DNA from: Desulfosporosinus sp. | Lineage (GTDB): Bacteria; Bacillota; Desulfitobacteriia; Desulfitobacteriales; Desulfitobacteriaceae | Reading direction: 5' to 3' | Assembly: GCA_031292055.1 (NCBI GenBank) | Contig: JARLHV010000170.1 | Coordinates: 62,001-126,000 of the forward strand | Length of the DNA stretch: 64,000 bases | In this document: positions 8,583 to 17,920 of the stretch, in pieces | Numbering within the stretch: position 1 is the stretch's first letter | How the letters are laid out: each line of letters starts with the position of its first letter | Notes under the pieces: generated by a model | What the model was told of the DNA's origin: nothing | The model's database searches: none | Seen by the model: only the letters and a program-made list of their open reading frames with translations | Translations under genes and position numbers: made by a program

Positions 8583-9911
8583 TCAATACATGTGTAAATA
8601 CCGATCAAGTTCCCACTGGGTAACCGTGACTTGGAAACTATCCCATTCCTCGGTCTTCGCTTCAACAAAGCGATGGTAAATATGGTCACCTAGAGCCTCA
8701 CGCATGACGGGAGCCTTGCCTAGTTCATCCAAGGCTTCTTTTAAATTTCCCGGTAGAGAGGCTATCCCCAATTTTTCGCGTTCCTCTCTGGTCATAGCGT
8801 AAATATTGAGATCAACTGCCGGTGGCGGAACGAGTTTGTTCTTAATACCGTCCAGACCTGCCTTAAGTTGGACCGCCAGAGCTAAGTAAGGATTACAAGA
8901 AGGATCTGGACTCCGTAGTTCAATACGAGTTGAAGAACCTCTTTTAGCAGGTATGCGGATCAAAGGACTTCTATTTCGCCCGGACCAGGCCACATAACAA
9001 GGAGCTTCATAACCCGGCACCAGTCGTTTATAGGAATTGACCGTTGGATTAGTGATAGCCGTAAAAGAATGGGCATATTTCATAAGTCCAGCTATATAAT
9101 AGTAAGCGATTTCAGAAAGCTCCATCGGATCATTAGGATCAAAGAAGGCATTTTTACCATTTTTGAAAAGTGACTGATTACTGTGCATTCCAGATCCGTT
9201 AATACCAAAAATAGGTTTAGGCATGAACGTAGCATGTAACCCATGATGTTGCGCAATCGTGCGTACAACAAAACGGAACGTAGCAATTTTATCGGCTATG
9301 TCCAGCGCATCCGCATATTTAAAATCGATCTCATGTTGCCCAGGTGCCACTTCATGATGAGAGGCTTCAATTTCATAACCCATTTGTTCTAATGTTAAAA
9401 CCATATCGCGGCGGGCATTCTCCCCAAGATCTATGGGGGTTAAGTCAAAATAGCCGGCTTTATCATGTGTAATTGTTGTCGGACGTCCTTCGGCATCCGT
9501 ATGGAAAAGGAAAAACTCCAATTCCGGTCCAACATTCATCGAGTACCCCATTTCAGAGGCCTCCCTTAAGACGCTTTTCAGCGCGTTGCGGGGGCATCCT
9601 ACAAAAGCGGTCCCATCAGGATTATAAACATCACAAATGAGTCGAGCAACTCCCCCTTCTTTGGGACGCCAAGGGAAAACGACGAAAGTATTAGGATCTG
9701 GTCGCAAATACATATCTGATTCTTCAATCCGCGCAAATCCTTCAATTGAAGAACCGTCAAACATAAGCTCCCCATCTAAGGCCTTTTCTAACTGTTCAAT
9801 CGTAATGGCAACATTCTTGAGAATCCCAAAGATATCTGTAAACTGCAATCGAATGAACTTAACCCCTTTATCATGTGCTTCCCTCAAGACGTCCTCTTTG
9901 GTCATCATCAT
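8583..9911 (-). CDS. glnA: Type I glutamine synthetase
   Basis: A 442-residue glutamine synthetase that condenses glutamate and ammonia using ATP in the cytoplasm. Family landmarks are DGSSIEGF (about 52-59), [12 protein letters not shown] (about 240-251), [17 protein letters not shown] (about 291-307) and [23 protein letters not shown] overlapping the active site. The length fits the GSI-alpha type found in Firmicutes, and I see no NLYDLP adenylylation motif, so covalent control is unlikely. The start is the first of three ATGs behind AGAGG. No glnR lies next to it, unlike Bacillus. Confidence 0.96.
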   Translation of the reverse strand: MMMTKEDVLREAHDKGVKFIRLQFTDIFGILKNVAITIEQLEKALDGELMFDGSSIEGFARIEESDMYLRPDPNTFVVFPWRPKEGGVARLICDVYNPDGTAFVGCPRNALKSVLREASEMGYSMNVGPELEFFLFHTDAEGRPTTITHDKAGYFDLTPIDLGENARRDMVLTLEQMGYEIEASHHEVAPGQHEIDFKYADALDIADKIATFRFVVRTIAQHHGLHATFMPKPIFGINGSGMHSNQSLFKNGKNAFFDPNDPMELSEIAYYYIAGLMKYAHSFTAITNPTVNSYKRLVPGYEAPCYVAWSGRNRSPLIRIPAKRGSSTRIELRSPDPSCNPYLALAVQLKAGLDGIKNKLVPPPAVDLNIYAMTREEREKLGIASLPGNLKEALDELGKAPVMREALGDHIYHRFVEAKTEEWDSFQVTVTQWELDRYLHMY

Positions 9912-10032
9912 ATTACCTCTCCCTTCTACTCTTCAAAAACAGAAAACGCCCATGCATCAACCCTAAATGGCTCAGCATGGACACGACTTTGTTCAAAACC
10001 TTATATCTATAGTATATCCATAGTCAATTCAA

Positions 10033-10071
10033 AATACAATGGTTTGAGTTAACGGCCCAAACCATTGTATT
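10033..10071 (-). terminator. cobO terminator
   Basis: Arms AATACAATGGTTT and AAACCATTGTATT (13 bases, perfect) flank a 13-base loop, 21 bases past the cobO stop. The minus strand continues with a short T-rich stretch. Confidence 0.65.
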
Positions 10072-10091
10072 GCGAAAACACAAGCCTTTAG

Positions 10092-10625
10092 CTAATATTC
10101 AATTCCAAGACGAGCCTTGATTCCTTGTTCGAAAGGATGTTTTTTCAGAACCATTTCTGTCACAAGATCGGCTCTTTCGATCAATGCCTGAGAAGCATTG
10201 CGGCCAGTTAAAACCACTTCAACATGAGAGGGCTTCTTACTCAATAACTCGAAAACGTCACTTTCAGGTATTAGCTCAAACCAAAGCGCATTAACGACTT
10301 CATCAAGTATCACAATATCCCATTCTCCTGAAAGAATAATTTCCTGTGCCCTTAAAAATCCCTTATGCGCTGCGTGAATGTGCTCCTCTTGATGTTCTCC
10401 CTTATGAACCCAACCTTGTCCTCCAAAATGTTCAAGGCGGCATTCTGGCTGCAAACGCTTCAAGCCTTCTAATTCTCCGCAATCATCCCTCCCTTTCATA
10501 AACTGAATAATATAAACTCGAAAACCGTGTCCTACCGCGCGTATCGCCAATCCAAAGGTAGCGGTTGTTTTACCCTTGCCGTTTCCAGTATAAATTTGTA
10601 CCAATCCCTGGGAAATATTTGACAT
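10092..10625 (-). CDS. cobO: Corrinoid adenosyltransferase (CobO/BtuR type)
   Basis: A 177-residue ATP:corrinoid adenosyltransferase that makes adenosylcobalamin from cob(I)alamin. The N-terminal P-loop YTGNGKGKTTATFGLA, the Walker B-like IVILDEVVNAL and the LTGRNA motif identify the CobA/CobO/BtuR family. The frame is open to 10646, but the ATG at 10623-10625 shares one base with the upstream TAA stop (TAATG), so translation is probably coupled to the preceding gene. No cobalamin riboswitch is visible upstream of the pair, and no other cobalamin genes lie nearby. Confidence 0.93.
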   Translation of the reverse strand: MSNISQGLVQIYTGNGKGKTTATFGLAIRAVGHGFRVYIIQFMKGRDDCGELEGLKRLQPECRLEHFGGQGWVHKGEHQEEHIHAAHKGFLRAQEIILSGEWDIVILDEVVNALWFELIPESDVFELLSKKPSHVEVVLTGRNASQALIERADLVTEMVLKKHPFEQGIKARLGIEY

Positions 10626-11155
10626 TACAGCCCACCCCGTATCCATTTTTCAAGTTGAGGATGAATATAAACAACCCTTGGGGATGTTAATATTTCAGGA
10701 AATCTCTCTAGGGTTTGCCGATTGAAAGCAATAGAAAACAACAACTTAATTGCCGACTTCTCATCTGCCGCTCTTAATTCCACTTTATCAGGATAAAAGT
10801 AATAGGAATAATTACCATCTCGCCAGGAGATCTCTACTTCCCCTAGTTTCACACGAATTATCCCAAATTCCTCGACTTTAACGGATTCTACACCAGTAAA
10901 CGGTTGTTTCAAATACTCTGCTTCCAGTGCAACCTGTCCAACTTTAAATTGGGATTCCAGCAGTTGTTCGACAATCAGGCGGGCTGGAATAGATATGTCT
11001 TCAAAAATTCGACGCTCACTCAATAGCTCATCAAGAAGACGCTCAAATTTTCGGACATGGATCGAACGAACTTTTTGGGCCTTCTTCAGAGCTTTCTCGA
11101 AGGTATGATAGACGTCTTCTAAGCATTCAAGGAGTATCGCATCTTCCTCTCGCAT
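10625..11155 (-). CDS. Unknown protein coupled to cobO
   Basis: A 176-residue soluble protein with a charged helical N-terminal half (about 1-60, possible coiled coil) and a beta-rich C-terminal half (VEEFGIIRVKLGEVEISWRD onward). A GGGGGAATCAAC ribosome site supports the ATG start. The family is not recognised. It overlaps the cobO start as TAATG, so the two proteins are probably made together; a role in corrinoid metabolism is guilt by association only. Confidence 0.65.
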   Translation of the reverse strand: MREEDAILLECLEDVYHTFEKALKKAQKVRSIHVRKFERLLDELLSERRIFEDISIPARLIVEQLLESQFKVGQVALEAEYLKQPFTGVESVKVEEFGIIRVKLGEVEISWRDGNYSYYFYPDKVELRAADEKSAIKLLFSIAFNRQTLERFPEILTSPRVVYIHPQLEKWIRGGL

Positions 11156-11276
11156 GTTGATTCCCCCCTCACCCCTATCCCTCCATTTAAAGAAGAGACT
11201 TTCTATAATACTATTCTATCTGAACCAGATTGATTTATAAAGCCTACTTCATAAAATATTTAGGAAATCAACATAA

Positions 11277-12539
11277 TTACTTTTTTCGGCGCAGGTGTTT
11301 GGAAACCCGCTGAACTCTGGTCTCAATCCAATCTGTCGCTATTTCGGCATACCGCCCCATTTCAAGAGCTTTCCAGTAACATTCTAAAGCATCACGAAAA
11401 TTACGTCTTTTTTCATAGAACTCTGCTAAACGCACCAAAGCTTCCAGTGAAAACTCTCCATGAAGTTGGGCTTTGTCTTCTAATTCAACTTGAACTTCCT
11501 GGGACAGAACCATATTCTCCCGAAGTTCCTTAAGACTGGTCAAGGCCTCGTATACTTCGCCGATACGCAAATCATCCTCTATCGATTCAAAAAGACTTAA
11601 GGCCTTTAAATAATAAAGTTCAGCCTTAGCTAAATCCATAGAAAGAAAACATAAGCCCGCCAAACTTTGATAGCGCAAGGCCAGATCTAAATCTTGAGCG
11701 GAATAAAACCGTATTGATAATTCAAGATAATATTTGGCCTCTCCATAGTTTTCTAAGAACTGCTCAATTTTACTTAAGAAAAAACAGCTTTCACTAAATA
11801 CATTTAGAGTATCAAATTTTAAACAAAGAGCCACCGCCCTTTGTTGACATTCAAAGGCCAAACGCATTTCATTTTGATCAAAGTAGAGTAACGCTAAATA
11901 TTGCAGCGTATTTGACAAAGCGATTACATCAGCTATTTGAGCAAAAACCTGGCAAGCATGCCTCAAGATTATTGCAGCTTCTGCTCTTTTTCCCTGTTGA
12001 AAGCACAATTCTCCCAAGAGAACATCTAATTCTCCTTCACCTTTAGAAAAACCATTGGCACGGCAAATTTCTTGCGCCTGAGTATATGCCCGTTTGGCCA
12101 TAGTCCACTCTTTAAGGGTAGCATAAACTTGGCCAAGGTCAGCATAGAGCATACCGAGCCTTAACGGTGGGGACGAACTTGGGTAAACGGCTATTGAAAG
12201 TTCATAGTCTCTACCTGCGTCCTGAAGCATACCTTTTTTAACTGAGACACTGGCTAACCCAGCCCACGCTTCCGCCATCCCTTTAGCATTCTGAATCTCT
12301 TGGCAAATACGTAACGCTTCTTTGAAGCCCTCTTCTGCGAACTCCAAATTTCCTAAGCGCACTCTCACTGTCGCTAACAGTCGTAACGTAAAGGCGACGA
12401 TTTCCGGAACCGTTAATTGATACGCCTTTAAGAGACCCTGTGTAAAATAATCTTCTGCTTTAAGGTACTGTTCTTCGCCAAGACACTGTGTTCCAATCTC
12501 CATCAGGTTCCGCCAAGCGGATAACTCCCTATCGTACAT
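11277..12539 (-). CDS. Tetratricopeptide repeat protein
   Basis: A 420-residue soluble protein made almost entirely of TPR-like helical hairpins, for example YLKAEDYFTQGLLKAYQL, LEFAEEGFKEALRICQEI, WTMAKRAYTQAQEICRA and FRDALECYWKALEMG. It probably acts as a protein-binding scaffold. There is no signal peptide, membrane helix or catalytic domain, and no helix-turn-helix of the Rap/Rgg kind. GGAGGCGATAAT precedes the ATG. The partner is unknown and the gene appears monocistronic. Confidence 0.8.
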   Translation of the reverse strand: MYDRELSAWRNLMEIGTQCLGEEQYLKAEDYFTQGLLKAYQLTVPEIVAFTLRLLATVRVRLGNLEFAEEGFKEALRICQEIQNAKGMAEAWAGLASVSVKKGMLQDAGRDYELSIAVYPSSSPPLRLGMLYADLGQVYATLKEWTMAKRAYTQAQEICRANGFSKGEGELDVLLGELCFQQGKRAEAAIILRHACQVFAQIADVIALSNTLQYLALLYFDQNEMRLAFECQQRAVALCLKFDTLNVFSESCFFLSKIEQFLENYGEAKYYLELSIRFYSAQDLDLALRYQSLAGLCFLSMDLAKAELYYLKALSLFESIEDDLRIGEVYEALTSLKELRENMVLSQEVQVELEDKAQLHGEFSLEALVRLAEFYEKRRNFRDALECYWKALEMGRYAEIATDWIETRVQRVSKHLRRKK

Positions 12540-12746
12540 ATTATCGCCTCCGTGTCTGCTCCATCATATGCACGAGTAAATTTTTTGGGCATATTAAATA
12601 TCTAAATTCGGGGCAGTCTCCTCTCTTTAAAGACTTTTATTGAACATCAAAGCAAAAGGAAATTTAGGACGAACTATCTTGTAACCTAGACATAAAAGTC
12701 GAAATATGATAATCTAAATTCAGGTTCTAGAAGGGAGTGTTTGACC

Positions 12747-13004
12747 TTGAATACTTATCGGCCAACTCAATCTTCAAATTATTGGTTAGTTGCACTCAAA
12801 CTTCTCATACTTATCTTGGGTCTCTGTTTATCTGCTTTGATCTTAGGTAAAGTATTCACGTGGGTATTTGCAGTAGCCTTCTTTCTGATACGCTTTATCG
12901 TTGTTATCGTAGTATCGTTTATAGTCATTCATTTTTTTCTTAAATTATTATTCAATATTGATTTGCTAAAGTTCGTGTTGGGTGAACGATTTGTTCGACG
13001 TTAG
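12747..13004 (+). CDS. Small two-helix membrane protein, unknown
   Basis: A protein of about 85 residues with two strongly hydrophobic segments (about 15-40 and 43-65), then a short basic tail ending RFVRR. Two TTG codons could start it, at 12741 and 12747; AAGGGAG at 12731-12737 is nine bases from the second and only three from the first, so the second is preferred. An intrinsic terminator follows. The family is not recognised. Confidence 0.6.
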   Translation: MNTYRPTQSSNYWLVALKLLILILGLCLSALILGKVFTWVFAVAFFLIRFIVVIVVSFIVIHFFLKLLFNIDLLKFVLGERFVRR

Positions 13005-13077
13005 ATTAACTGACTTGGTTTTACTGATAGGCCTAAAGCTTAATAGATTTTAAGCTAAATAAGATAGTACTAAAATT

Positions 13078-13103
13078 AAACGCCTTAATAAAGCGTTTTT
13101 TTT
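13078..13103 (+). terminator. Rho-independent terminator
   Basis: Arms AAACGC and GCGTTT with a 9-base loop are followed by an unbroken run of T, 75 bases after the small membrane protein gene. Confidence 0.75.
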
Positions 13104-13164
13104 GTTTTACACCTCATGATCTGGCCTCCAAACGAATATCTATAACTCAAAGGAGGCGTGCCAA

Positions 13165-13962
13165 ATGCAAATTATCATTTTCAAACGACCATCCTGGCGT
13201 AATATTGCCCTCTGGGGAATCCTCTTGTTCGTTTTAATCGCTTACCGGGAGAATGTCACAGCTGTTTTTTCCGGAAAATTAAAGCCCATTTACTCTACAA
13301 CCGTTAACTCTCAAGCGATTGGGCTTACTTTTGATATCAGTTGGGGAGAGAAGACAGCTGAACCCATCCTTGATATTCTCAAACAAGAAGGTATTCATGC
13401 CACCTTTTTCCTTTCGAGTCCTTGGGCAGCAAAGCATCCCAACTTAGTACAAAGAATGGTGGCTGAAGGCCATGAAATTGGATCGCACGGAAACCGTCAT
13501 ATTGATCTCAATACCTTAAGCCCAGGTGAAATAGAGCGTGAAATCACTACTGCCCAACAGGTCCTTGAAAAAGTATCCGGTCAGAAAGTTCGCTTAATCC
13601 GAGCACCCAACGGAGCCTATGATAATAAGGTCATAGCCACAGCTAACAAGCTGGGATATCGAGTGATTCAGTGGAGCGTTGATTCTCTGGACTGGAAACG
13701 ACCTGGTCCAAATGCTGTCATAAATAATGTGCTCAACGGGATACACCCAGGCGGTGGGGCAAAAGCCGGGGACATTATTTTGTTTCATGCCTCTGACTCA
13801 GCACCAGATACCATTCAAGCCTTACCGACGGTCATTCAACGTCTTAAAAGCGAAGGTCATACCCTCATCCCGATAGGCCAATTACTTTCCCAAGCTAGCA
13901 GTACTTGGCCACCCGAAAGCAAACTAAACGAAGAACCGCTCTCACCTAGTGAACCTAAATAA
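13165..13962 (+). CDS. pdaB: PdaB-type polysaccharide deacetylase
   Basis: A 265-residue membrane-anchored or exported polysaccharide deacetylase of carbohydrate esterase family 4. A single N-terminal hydrophobic helix (about 12-28) precedes the NodB domain (about 50-240). The first motif reads TFDISWG, the PdaB variant of the usual TFDDG, and the zinc-binding HGNRH motif is at about residues 112-116; RAPNGAY and GDIILFH follow. PdaB supports late sporulation in Bacillus. AAAGGAGGCG precedes the ATG. The missing second Asp is normal for this subfamily. Confidence 0.9.
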   Translation: MQIIIFKRPSWRNIALWGILLFVLIAYRENVTAVFSGKLKPIYSTTVNSQAIGLTFDISWGEKTAEPILDILKQEGIHATFFLSSPWAAKHPNLVQRMVAEGHEIGSHGNRHIDLNTLSPGEIEREITTAQQVLEKVSGQKVRLIRAPNGAYDNKVIATANKLGYRVIQWSVDSLDWKRPGPNAVINNVLNGIHPGGGAKAGDIILFHASDSAPDTIQALPTVIQRLKSEGHTLIPIGQLLSQASSTWPPESKLNEEPLSPSEPK

Positions 13963-14024
13963 CTACAGTTATTCCGTATTTCTGTCTCCAACAAAATGTA
14001 AGTCCTGATCCGCTCAGAGGTCTC

Positions 14025-14924
14025 TTAATGCCCTTTCCAAGATGAAAAACCTTCCCCGACAACTTCCGGCACCTCAGAAATGGCCACAAAAGCTTGATGA
14101 TCTAAATCCCGAATGATTTTTTTGATTTGAGACAACTCTGTGCGATTGATAACACAATAGATAACTTGTTTAGCTTCTCCGGAGAAAGCTCCGGTCGCTT
14201 GAAAAAGTGTAACCCCTCGCTCAAGCTTCGCCATGATTTCTTCAGCAATTTTCTGAGGGCGTGTTGTCACCACCATAACTGACTTAGAGTGACTCAAGCC
14301 TTCCTGGACAAGGTCAACGACGCGTGTCGCTATAAACATGTAAATCATAGCGTACATAGCCATTTCAGGTCGAAATAAAATGGCAACCGCGAGAAAGATC
14401 ACCGCATCGATCCCCAGTAATATTTGCCCCACACTAAACGAGGTTGTCCGGGTAAACAGTACTGCTAAAATATCTGTTCCGCCCAGCGAACCACTGGAAC
14501 GGAATATAATACCCATCCCGATCCCTGAAAGGACCCCTGCCGATATAACGGCAAGCAAAGTATCATGAGTTAAGGCGGGGAGATGTGTTGTCAGAGAAAG
14601 TGTGACAGAGAGCATACTAACACCCACGACACTAAATACCAAAAAATTTCGTCCCACCAATCGAAGACCTAGCAGAAACAGCGGCAAGTTTAGTAGAATA
14701 ATAGACCAACTCACTGACCAACCAAATAAATAATGGAGTATAATGGCAATTCCTGTGACCCCACCATCCGCAATTTGATTGGGAATAATTAAAGTATTGA
14801 TACTTACACTCACAATCGTAGCACCTATTATGATCCCCACAAAGTGTTTCAACAATTGCCAAGGAAAATTCTCACGGAAATGTCTCCAACTCACTTGAAT
14901 CCCCCGTTCACCCATCATTACCAA
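14025..14924 (-). CDS. YitT family membrane protein (DUF161 + DUF2179)
   Basis: A protein of up to 299 residues with five or six transmembrane helices over about residues 18-190 (YitT_membrane) and a soluble C-terminal DUF2179 domain of about 80 residues (RPQKIAEEIMAKLERGVTLF, GEAKQVIYCVINRTE). The function is unknown; members are often described as putative transporters. The start is uncertain: TTG at 14924, ATG at 14918, or GTG at 14894, the last with GGGGGA close upstream. It converges with pdaB across a 62-base gap. Confidence 0.85.
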   Translation of the reverse strand: MVMMGERGIQVSWRHFRENFPWQLLKHFVGIIIGATIVSVSINTLIIPNQIADGGVTGIAIILHYLFGWSVSWSIILLNLPLFLLGLRLVGRNFLVFSVVGVSMLSVTLSLTTHLPALTHDTLLAVISAGVLSGIGMGIIFRSSGSLGGTDILAVLFTRTTSFSVGQILLGIDAVIFLAVAILFRPEMAMYAMIYMFIATRVVDLVQEGLSHSKSVMVVTTRPQKIAEEIMAKLERGVTLFQATGAFSGEAKQVIYCVINRTELSQIKKIIRDLDHQAFVAISEVPEVVGEGFSSWKGH

Positions 14925-15113
14925 CGTGTTGTTAACCCTTGTTGAATTATACTGCAGAGTCTTCCAAGAGACAACTTAATGCCCCCCTTCGAAACGGTTC
15001 TGCTATTTACCTATCCATAGTTTTATCCCTGCCTAGCTTCTAACTCTTTGCTAAAAACTGCCGAATCTGCCACAGGAGTCCTATCTATGAATGATCGTCA
15101 TCTATATATTTGC

Positions 15114-15142
15114 TTGACAAAATACTCAATATTGAGTAAAGT
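15114..15142 (+). promoter_or_regulatory. Sigma-A-type promoter of tRNA-Arg, with palindrome
   Basis: TTGACA (15114-15119) and TAAAGT (15137-15142) are 17 bases apart, with tRNA-Arg beginning 22 bases downstream. The spacer and the first base of the -10 box contain the perfect 14-base palindrome ACTCAATATTGAGT (15124-15137), an unusual feature in a tRNA promoter and a possible operator. Confidence 0.65.
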
Positions 15143-15164
15143 GATGAAGTGTCCTAATCAATAA

Positions 15165-15240
15165 GCGCTCGTAGCTCAGTGGATAGAGTGACGGTTTCCG
15201 AAGCCGGAGGTCGCAGGTTCAAATCCCGCCGGGCGCACCA
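15165..15240 (+). tRNA. tRNA-Arg (anticodon CCG)
   Basis: A 76-base cloverleaf with the acceptor stem GCGCTCG/CGGGCGC, D-arm GCTC...GAGT, anticodon loop TTCCGAA (CCG reads the CGG Arg codon), the T-arm sequence GGTTCAAATCC, and an encoded CCA end. The first anticodon-stem pair (A27-G43) looks mismatched and the D-loop is short, but conserved positions are kept. It stands alone, with its own promoter. Confidence 0.93.
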
Positions 15241-15291
15241 TAAGTGAATTTCAGCCACAACTATCCTTAAGGCTTTGTTTATCTTAACAAA

Positions 15292-15326
15292 AGAGGGTTG
15301 GTAAATTTTATATTTACCAACCCTCT
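15292..15326 (-). terminator. Hairpin after the guanylate-kinase-like gene
   Basis: Arms AGAGGGTTGGTAAAT and ATTTACCAACCCTCT (15 bases, perfect) are followed on the minus strand by TTTTG. It probably ends the transcript of 15410-16051 and also lies downstream of the convergent tRNA. Confidence 0.7.
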
Positions 15327-15409
15327 AACTATGTATTCATTAGGTGATAAGCCCTGCAATGGCCTTGCCAATATCTTTGAATTTAGAGTCCTGTTTCTGA
15401 CAAGTTCCC

Positions 15410-16051
15410 CTAACTCTGCTGAGTCTTTTTCGTTATATTTAATACATCGGTTTTGATATTATTGAAACATTCAATTATATCATCGTTTAGATAATGTCTT
15501 TGCACTCCAAAATCCTCTAATTTCTGCTTACTAAAATCATTACTATCCGCCAAAAATCTTCTGCATAGCTCCTCATAGTTAGGTTGAGTTTCTTGTTTTT
15601 CCCGCTCAAGTGCCCGTTCTAACCTAACTCCATCCTCGACCTCAATATACAGCGGGATAATATTACTCGCACCAAAATAATTTTGGAGGGTTTTATAGGA
15701 CTCTAATGTGGCAATCAGTAAATAATTATTTAGTAACAAATTGATTTGACCATCGTCAAGCGTACAGTATGACCATTCACCATTGATAGTCTTATAGTCT
15801 CTCTGTTCGATAATTTTCCCCATTTTTCTATACTCTGCCAATAATCCTTCAACTATGAAGTGATACTCAAGCCCTTGGCTTTCGTTGTGTCTTATTGGTC
15901 TCGTCGTATATGGTATTACTAGCCTCAAATTTAGTTCTTCATCTTGTAACAGTTTTTTCGAAATAGTGTCCTTTCCCGAACTGCTTTTACCCATTAGACA
16001 AAATATCTTACCCACATTGTCCCCATCCTTCATACTCGCATCTACAATCAT
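15410..16051 (-). CDS. Guanylate kinase-like P-loop protein
   Basis: A 213-residue P-loop protein with GKSSSGKDTISKKLL (about 19-33) and the guanylate-kinase-like TTRPIRHNESQGLEYHF (about 49-65), where the Arg pair and Tyr normally position GMP. The C-terminal half (LERALEREKQE) is more divergent, and the protein does not look like the housekeeping Gmk. The first ATG (16051) has only a weak AAGG site, and an internal ATG seven codons in is possible. It lies beside tRNA-Arg with an orphan peptide-binding lipoprotein, perhaps a small acquired islet. Confidence 0.7.
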   Translation of the reverse strand: MIVDASMKDGDNVGKIFCLMGKSSSGKDTISKKLLQDEELNLRLVIPYTTRPIRHNESQGLEYHFIVEGLLAEYRKMGKIIEQRDYKTINGEWSYCTLDDGQINLLLNNYLLIATLESYKTLQNYFGASNIIPLYIEVEDGVRLERALEREKQETQPNYEELCRRFLADSNDFSKQKLEDFGVQRHYLNDDIIECFNNIKTDVLNITKKTQQS

Positions 16052-16100
16052 TTGGCCTTAAGTAATTCTAACATCGCTTATCAACGAATAGCAAACCTCC

Positions 16101-17726
16101 TTATTTCTCTACACTTGCGGATTTAAAGTCTACAAAACCAAGGGGAGAATGAATTACACCCTTAACATATGATTTTGCAATATATTTGAGGTTATAATAA
16201 TAAATAGGCATCACAGGCAGTTCGGTCATTAAAATCTCTTCAGCATCATGCAATTGTTGCATGCGCGCTTTAGAATCAGCATTTTTCTTAGCGCCTCCAA
16301 GAAGAGCATCATAGTGTTGGTTCGCCCACCCGGTTTGGTTATTTACGCCATCCTTCATAAACATGCCCAAGAAAGTCATAGGATCCATATAATCACCAAT
16401 CCACCCAGCACGAACTACATCATAATTAAGTTTCTGCTCAGATTCTTGAAACTCTTTCCATTCCTCTGGACGGAGTGAGACCTTAATACCAAGATTTTTA
16501 CTCCACATATCTTGAATAATAGTTGCAATGTTTTCATGATTGGAGTCGGGATTAAATAAGATTTTGATTTCCGGAAACCCCTTACCATCTGGGAAACCAG
16601 CCTCTGCTAAGAGTCGCTTAGCTTTGGCTAGATCTTCTTGGAAATAGTCCCCACCAACATCACGAAATTGCTTACTGGGATCAAAATCATTAATACCATA
16701 AGGAATAAAAGCAAACGCGCTCTTTTCATAGGTCTGGTTTACTGTGTCAATAATTTTCTTGCGGTCAATCGCCATAGTCAAAGCCTGGCGAACTCTCGGA
16801 TCGCTGTAAGGCTTTTTAGTAACGTTAAAGCGGTAGAAATAGGTACCAATTTGAGGCTCCACTTTAAACTCTCCAGGCTTCAGCAGGCGTGCATTGTCGT
16901 CTGAAGGTACAGCGTTGTCCACACCATCGATTTGTCCCGCTTCATAGGCAGTCAGAGCAGCTTTACGATTTTCAATCAGACTAAACGTAAGTTCTGTAAG
17001 TTTAACCGATTTTTCGTCCCAATAACGCTCGTTCTTTACTAAGTCGATATTGTCATTATGAACCCATGATTTCATTTTAAAAGGGCCATTTGAAACAAAT
17101 GTTTTCGCATTCAGGTTCCAAGCCTTATTCACTTCTACCACTTTTTTATCAACAGGGAAATACGTGGGGAATGCCACCAAAGTCAAAAAGTAAGGGGTAG
17201 GGTTTTCAAGGGTTACTTCCAAGGTCTTGGGGTCGATCACTTTAATGCCAACATCCTCCGCCTTTCCCATTTTAGAATTGTAGGCATCGCCACCCTTAAT
17301 ATAATCGGCTATCTGATAAGCATATTCAGCGGTATTAGCAGGATCCATCGCCCGCATCCATGCAAATTTAAAATCGTCAGCTGTAAGAGGATCTCCATTG
17401 CTAAATTCGGAGTCACGTAAATGGAACGTATACTTCAGCGCATCGGCAGAAACCTCGATTTTTTCTGCAATAGCAGGTTGAGCAACGTTATTCTTGTCTA
17501 AACGTGTTAGACCTTCAAACATGTTCATTTCATCGATCGCCTCTGGAATGTCATTAGACATTTGAGGATCTAATGTTTTTGGCTCAGCCCCAGAGTTATA
17601 ACTTGTTTTCATTTCCATTGAGTAAGTGGGAATTGCTGTTCCTCCTGATCTACAAGCAGTTACGATAATGCTTGGCATTATTGTAACTGCCAAGAACATT
17701 ATTCCCCATTTGTTCTTTCTATACAT
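16101..17726 (-). CDS. Oligopeptide ABC transporter substrate-binding lipoprotein
   Basis: A 541-residue SBP_bac_5 (OppA/DppA) protein. The N-terminus has a signal peptide ending in the lipobox VTAC (Cys at about residue 25), so it should be anchored outside the membrane. Family motifs include the AEPKTLDPQMSND start of the mature domain, FSNGDPLTADDFKFAWMRAMDP (about 108-129) and the VRQALTMAIDRKKI region. No permease or ATPase genes are adjacent, so it must share a transporter encoded elsewhere or act as a sensor. The ATG has AAGGGATG upstream. Confidence 0.92.
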   Translation of the reverse strand: MYRKNKWGIMFLAVTIMPSIIVTACRSGGTAIPTYSMEMKTSYNSGAEPKTLDPQMSNDIPEAIDEMNMFEGLTRLDKNNVAQPAIAEKIEVSADALKYTFHLRDSEFSNGDPLTADDFKFAWMRAMDPANTAEYAYQIADYIKGGDAYNSKMGKAEDVGIKVIDPKTLEVTLENPTPYFLTLVAFPTYFPVDKKVVEVNKAWNLNAKTFVSNGPFKMKSWVHNDNIDLVKNERYWDEKSVKLTELTFSLIENRKAALTAYEAGQIDGVDNAVPSDDNARLLKPGEFKVEPQIGTYFYRFNVTKKPYSDPRVRQALTMAIDRKKIIDTVNQTYEKSAFAFIPYGINDFDPSKQFRDVGGDYFQEDLAKAKRLLAEAGFPDGKGFPEIKILFNPDSNHENIATIIQDMWSKNLGIKVSLRPEEWKEFQESEQKLNYDVVRAGWIGDYMDPMTFLGMFMKDGVNNQTGWANQHYDALLGGAKKNADSKARMQQLHDAEEILMTELPVMPIYYYNLKYIAKSYVKGVIHSPLGFVDFKSASVEK

Positions 17727-17920
17727 ACGCTCATCCCTTACTTCTTACATGTTCTTCCAAACATGATTCGCAATAAGTACAATGGTCGACATAATTCTAT
17801 GTTTGCCTCAGTATTTAGCGAGCAAAATTTTATAAATTATAAATAAACTCTCTCACTTGAACTTTGCTTAGATCTAATCAACAGGCATTTTGCTTATTTA
17901 GTAATAATAATAAAAACATT

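Noticed and set aside
11156..11276. Cobalamin riboswitch before the cobO unit
   Set aside because: The gap is short and AT-rich, with no B12-box-like sequence.
15165..15240. tRNA-Arg as an active att site for an integrated element
   Set aside because: No integrase and no second copy of the tRNA 3' end was seen in the window.
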